Shown in pieces: positions 5,657 to 5,936 of a stretch of DNA of 5,936 nucleotides. Source of the DNA: Sphingomonadales bacterium UBA6174 (GTDB taxonomy: Bacteria; Pseudomonadota; Alphaproteobacteria; Sphingomonadales; Sphingomonadaceae). Position 1 is the first letter of the stretch. The number at the start of each line of letters is the position of its first letter. The translations under genes and the position numbers were made by a program. The notes beneath the pieces are model-generated. The model had not been told where the DNA came from, did no database searches, and saw only the letters and a program-made list of their open reading frames with translations. The stretch spans positions 6,047 to 11,982 of the forward strand of contig DITW01000046.1 in the NCBI GenBank assembly GCA_002422945.1. The letters are read 5' to 3'.

Positions 5657-5936
5657 ATGTCTTCCAATATCGCCGAACTCGAAAAGCGTCGTGATGCTGC
5701 CCGCATGGGCGGCGGTCAAAAGCGCATCGATTCACAGCATGCCAAGGGCCGTCTGACGGCGCGCGAGCGGCTGGAGGTCCTTCTCGATGAAGGCTCATTT
5801 GAAGAATATGACATGTATGTCGAGCATAATTGCACCGACTTCGGCATGGATGAAACCAAGATTCCGGGCGATGGCGTCGTCACCGGTTCCGGCACGATCA
5901 ACGGTCGTCTGGTGTTCGTGTTCAGCCAGGACTTCA
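5657..5936 (+). CDS. pccB: Propionyl-CoA carboxylase beta subunit, N-terminal part
   Basis: This is the carboxyltransferase subunit of biotin-dependent propionyl-CoA carboxylase, which together with the biotin-carrying alpha subunit makes methylmalonyl-CoA from propionyl-CoA in the cytoplasm. The first 93 codons are present and the frame runs off the right edge; the family is usually about 510 aa. The N-terminal sequence is characteristic of PccB-type carboxyltransferases: an initial helix (IAELEKRRDAARMGGGQKRI), then KGRLTARERLEVLLDEGSFEEYD, then GDGVVTGSGTINGRLVFVFSQDF leading into the acyl-CoA-binding fold. The ATG at 5657 has a Shine-Dalgarno sequence (AAGGGG, 5646-5651) 5 nt away. It diverges from the ScfR-family regulator, and the TTTGCAA sites between them suggest induction by propionyl-CoA or a related acyl-CoA. 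Another acyl-CoA carboxylase beta subunit, such as a methylcrotonyl-CoA or acetyl-CoA type, is less likely given the motif wording and the regulator next door. Confidence 0.93.
   Translation, partial: MSSNIAELEKRRDAARMGGGQKRIDSQHAKGRLTARERLEVLLDEGSFEEYDMYVEHNCTDFGMDETKIPGDGVVTGSGTINGRLVFVFSQDF

Overview
The window (5936 bp) looks like chromosomal DNA of an alphaproteobacterium, most likely a sphingomonad (Sphingomonadales such as Sphingobium, Novosphingobium, Sphingomonas or Sphingopyxis). This rests on GC-rich coding sequence, a large TonB-dependent receptor of the type these bacteria carry in many copies, and a PccR-type regulator divergent from pccB. The genus is an inference; no rRNA or other marker is present.

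Layout from left to right. Positions 1-893, minus strand: the first ~297 codons of ribonuclease R (rnr), whose 3' part lies beyond the left edge. Positions 894-992: a short gap with a clear intrinsic terminator for the upstream receptor gene. Positions 993-3884, minus: an intact 963-aa outer-membrane TonB-dependent receptor with signal peptide, plug and barrel. Positions 3885-4118: a 234-bp intergenic region unusual for this genome, with a perfect -10 box inside a 7-bp inverted repeat, a second perfect inverted repeat further upstream, and a 55-bp tract made only of A and T. Positions 4119-5528, minus: a 469-aa XRE-type regulator of the short-chain fatty acyl-CoA regulator (ScfR) family, here called PccR-like. 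Positions 5529-5656: the divergent intergenic region with several TTTGCAA-type motifs. Positions 5657 to the right edge, plus: the first 93 codons of the propionyl-CoA carboxylase beta subunit (pccB).

The best-supported functional unit is the divergent pair pccR-pccB. The regulator probably senses a short-chain acyl-CoA (propionyl-CoA) and controls pccB, and perhaps itself, through the TTTGCAA sites between them. Propionyl-CoA carboxylase converts propionyl-CoA to methylmalonyl-CoA, the entry to the methylmalonyl-CoA route for odd-chain fatty acids and branched amino acids. The TonB receptor lies downstream of the regulator on the same strand but has its own promoter-like region and terminator. 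Its substrate cannot be read from the sequence, and a link to propionate metabolism is only possible. RNase R is a housekeeping RNA-decay enzyme with no evident link to the others.

I see no mobile element, CRISPR array, tRNA, rRNA, broken gene or clearly new multi-gene system. The parts most worth a second look are the two regulatory intergenic regions.
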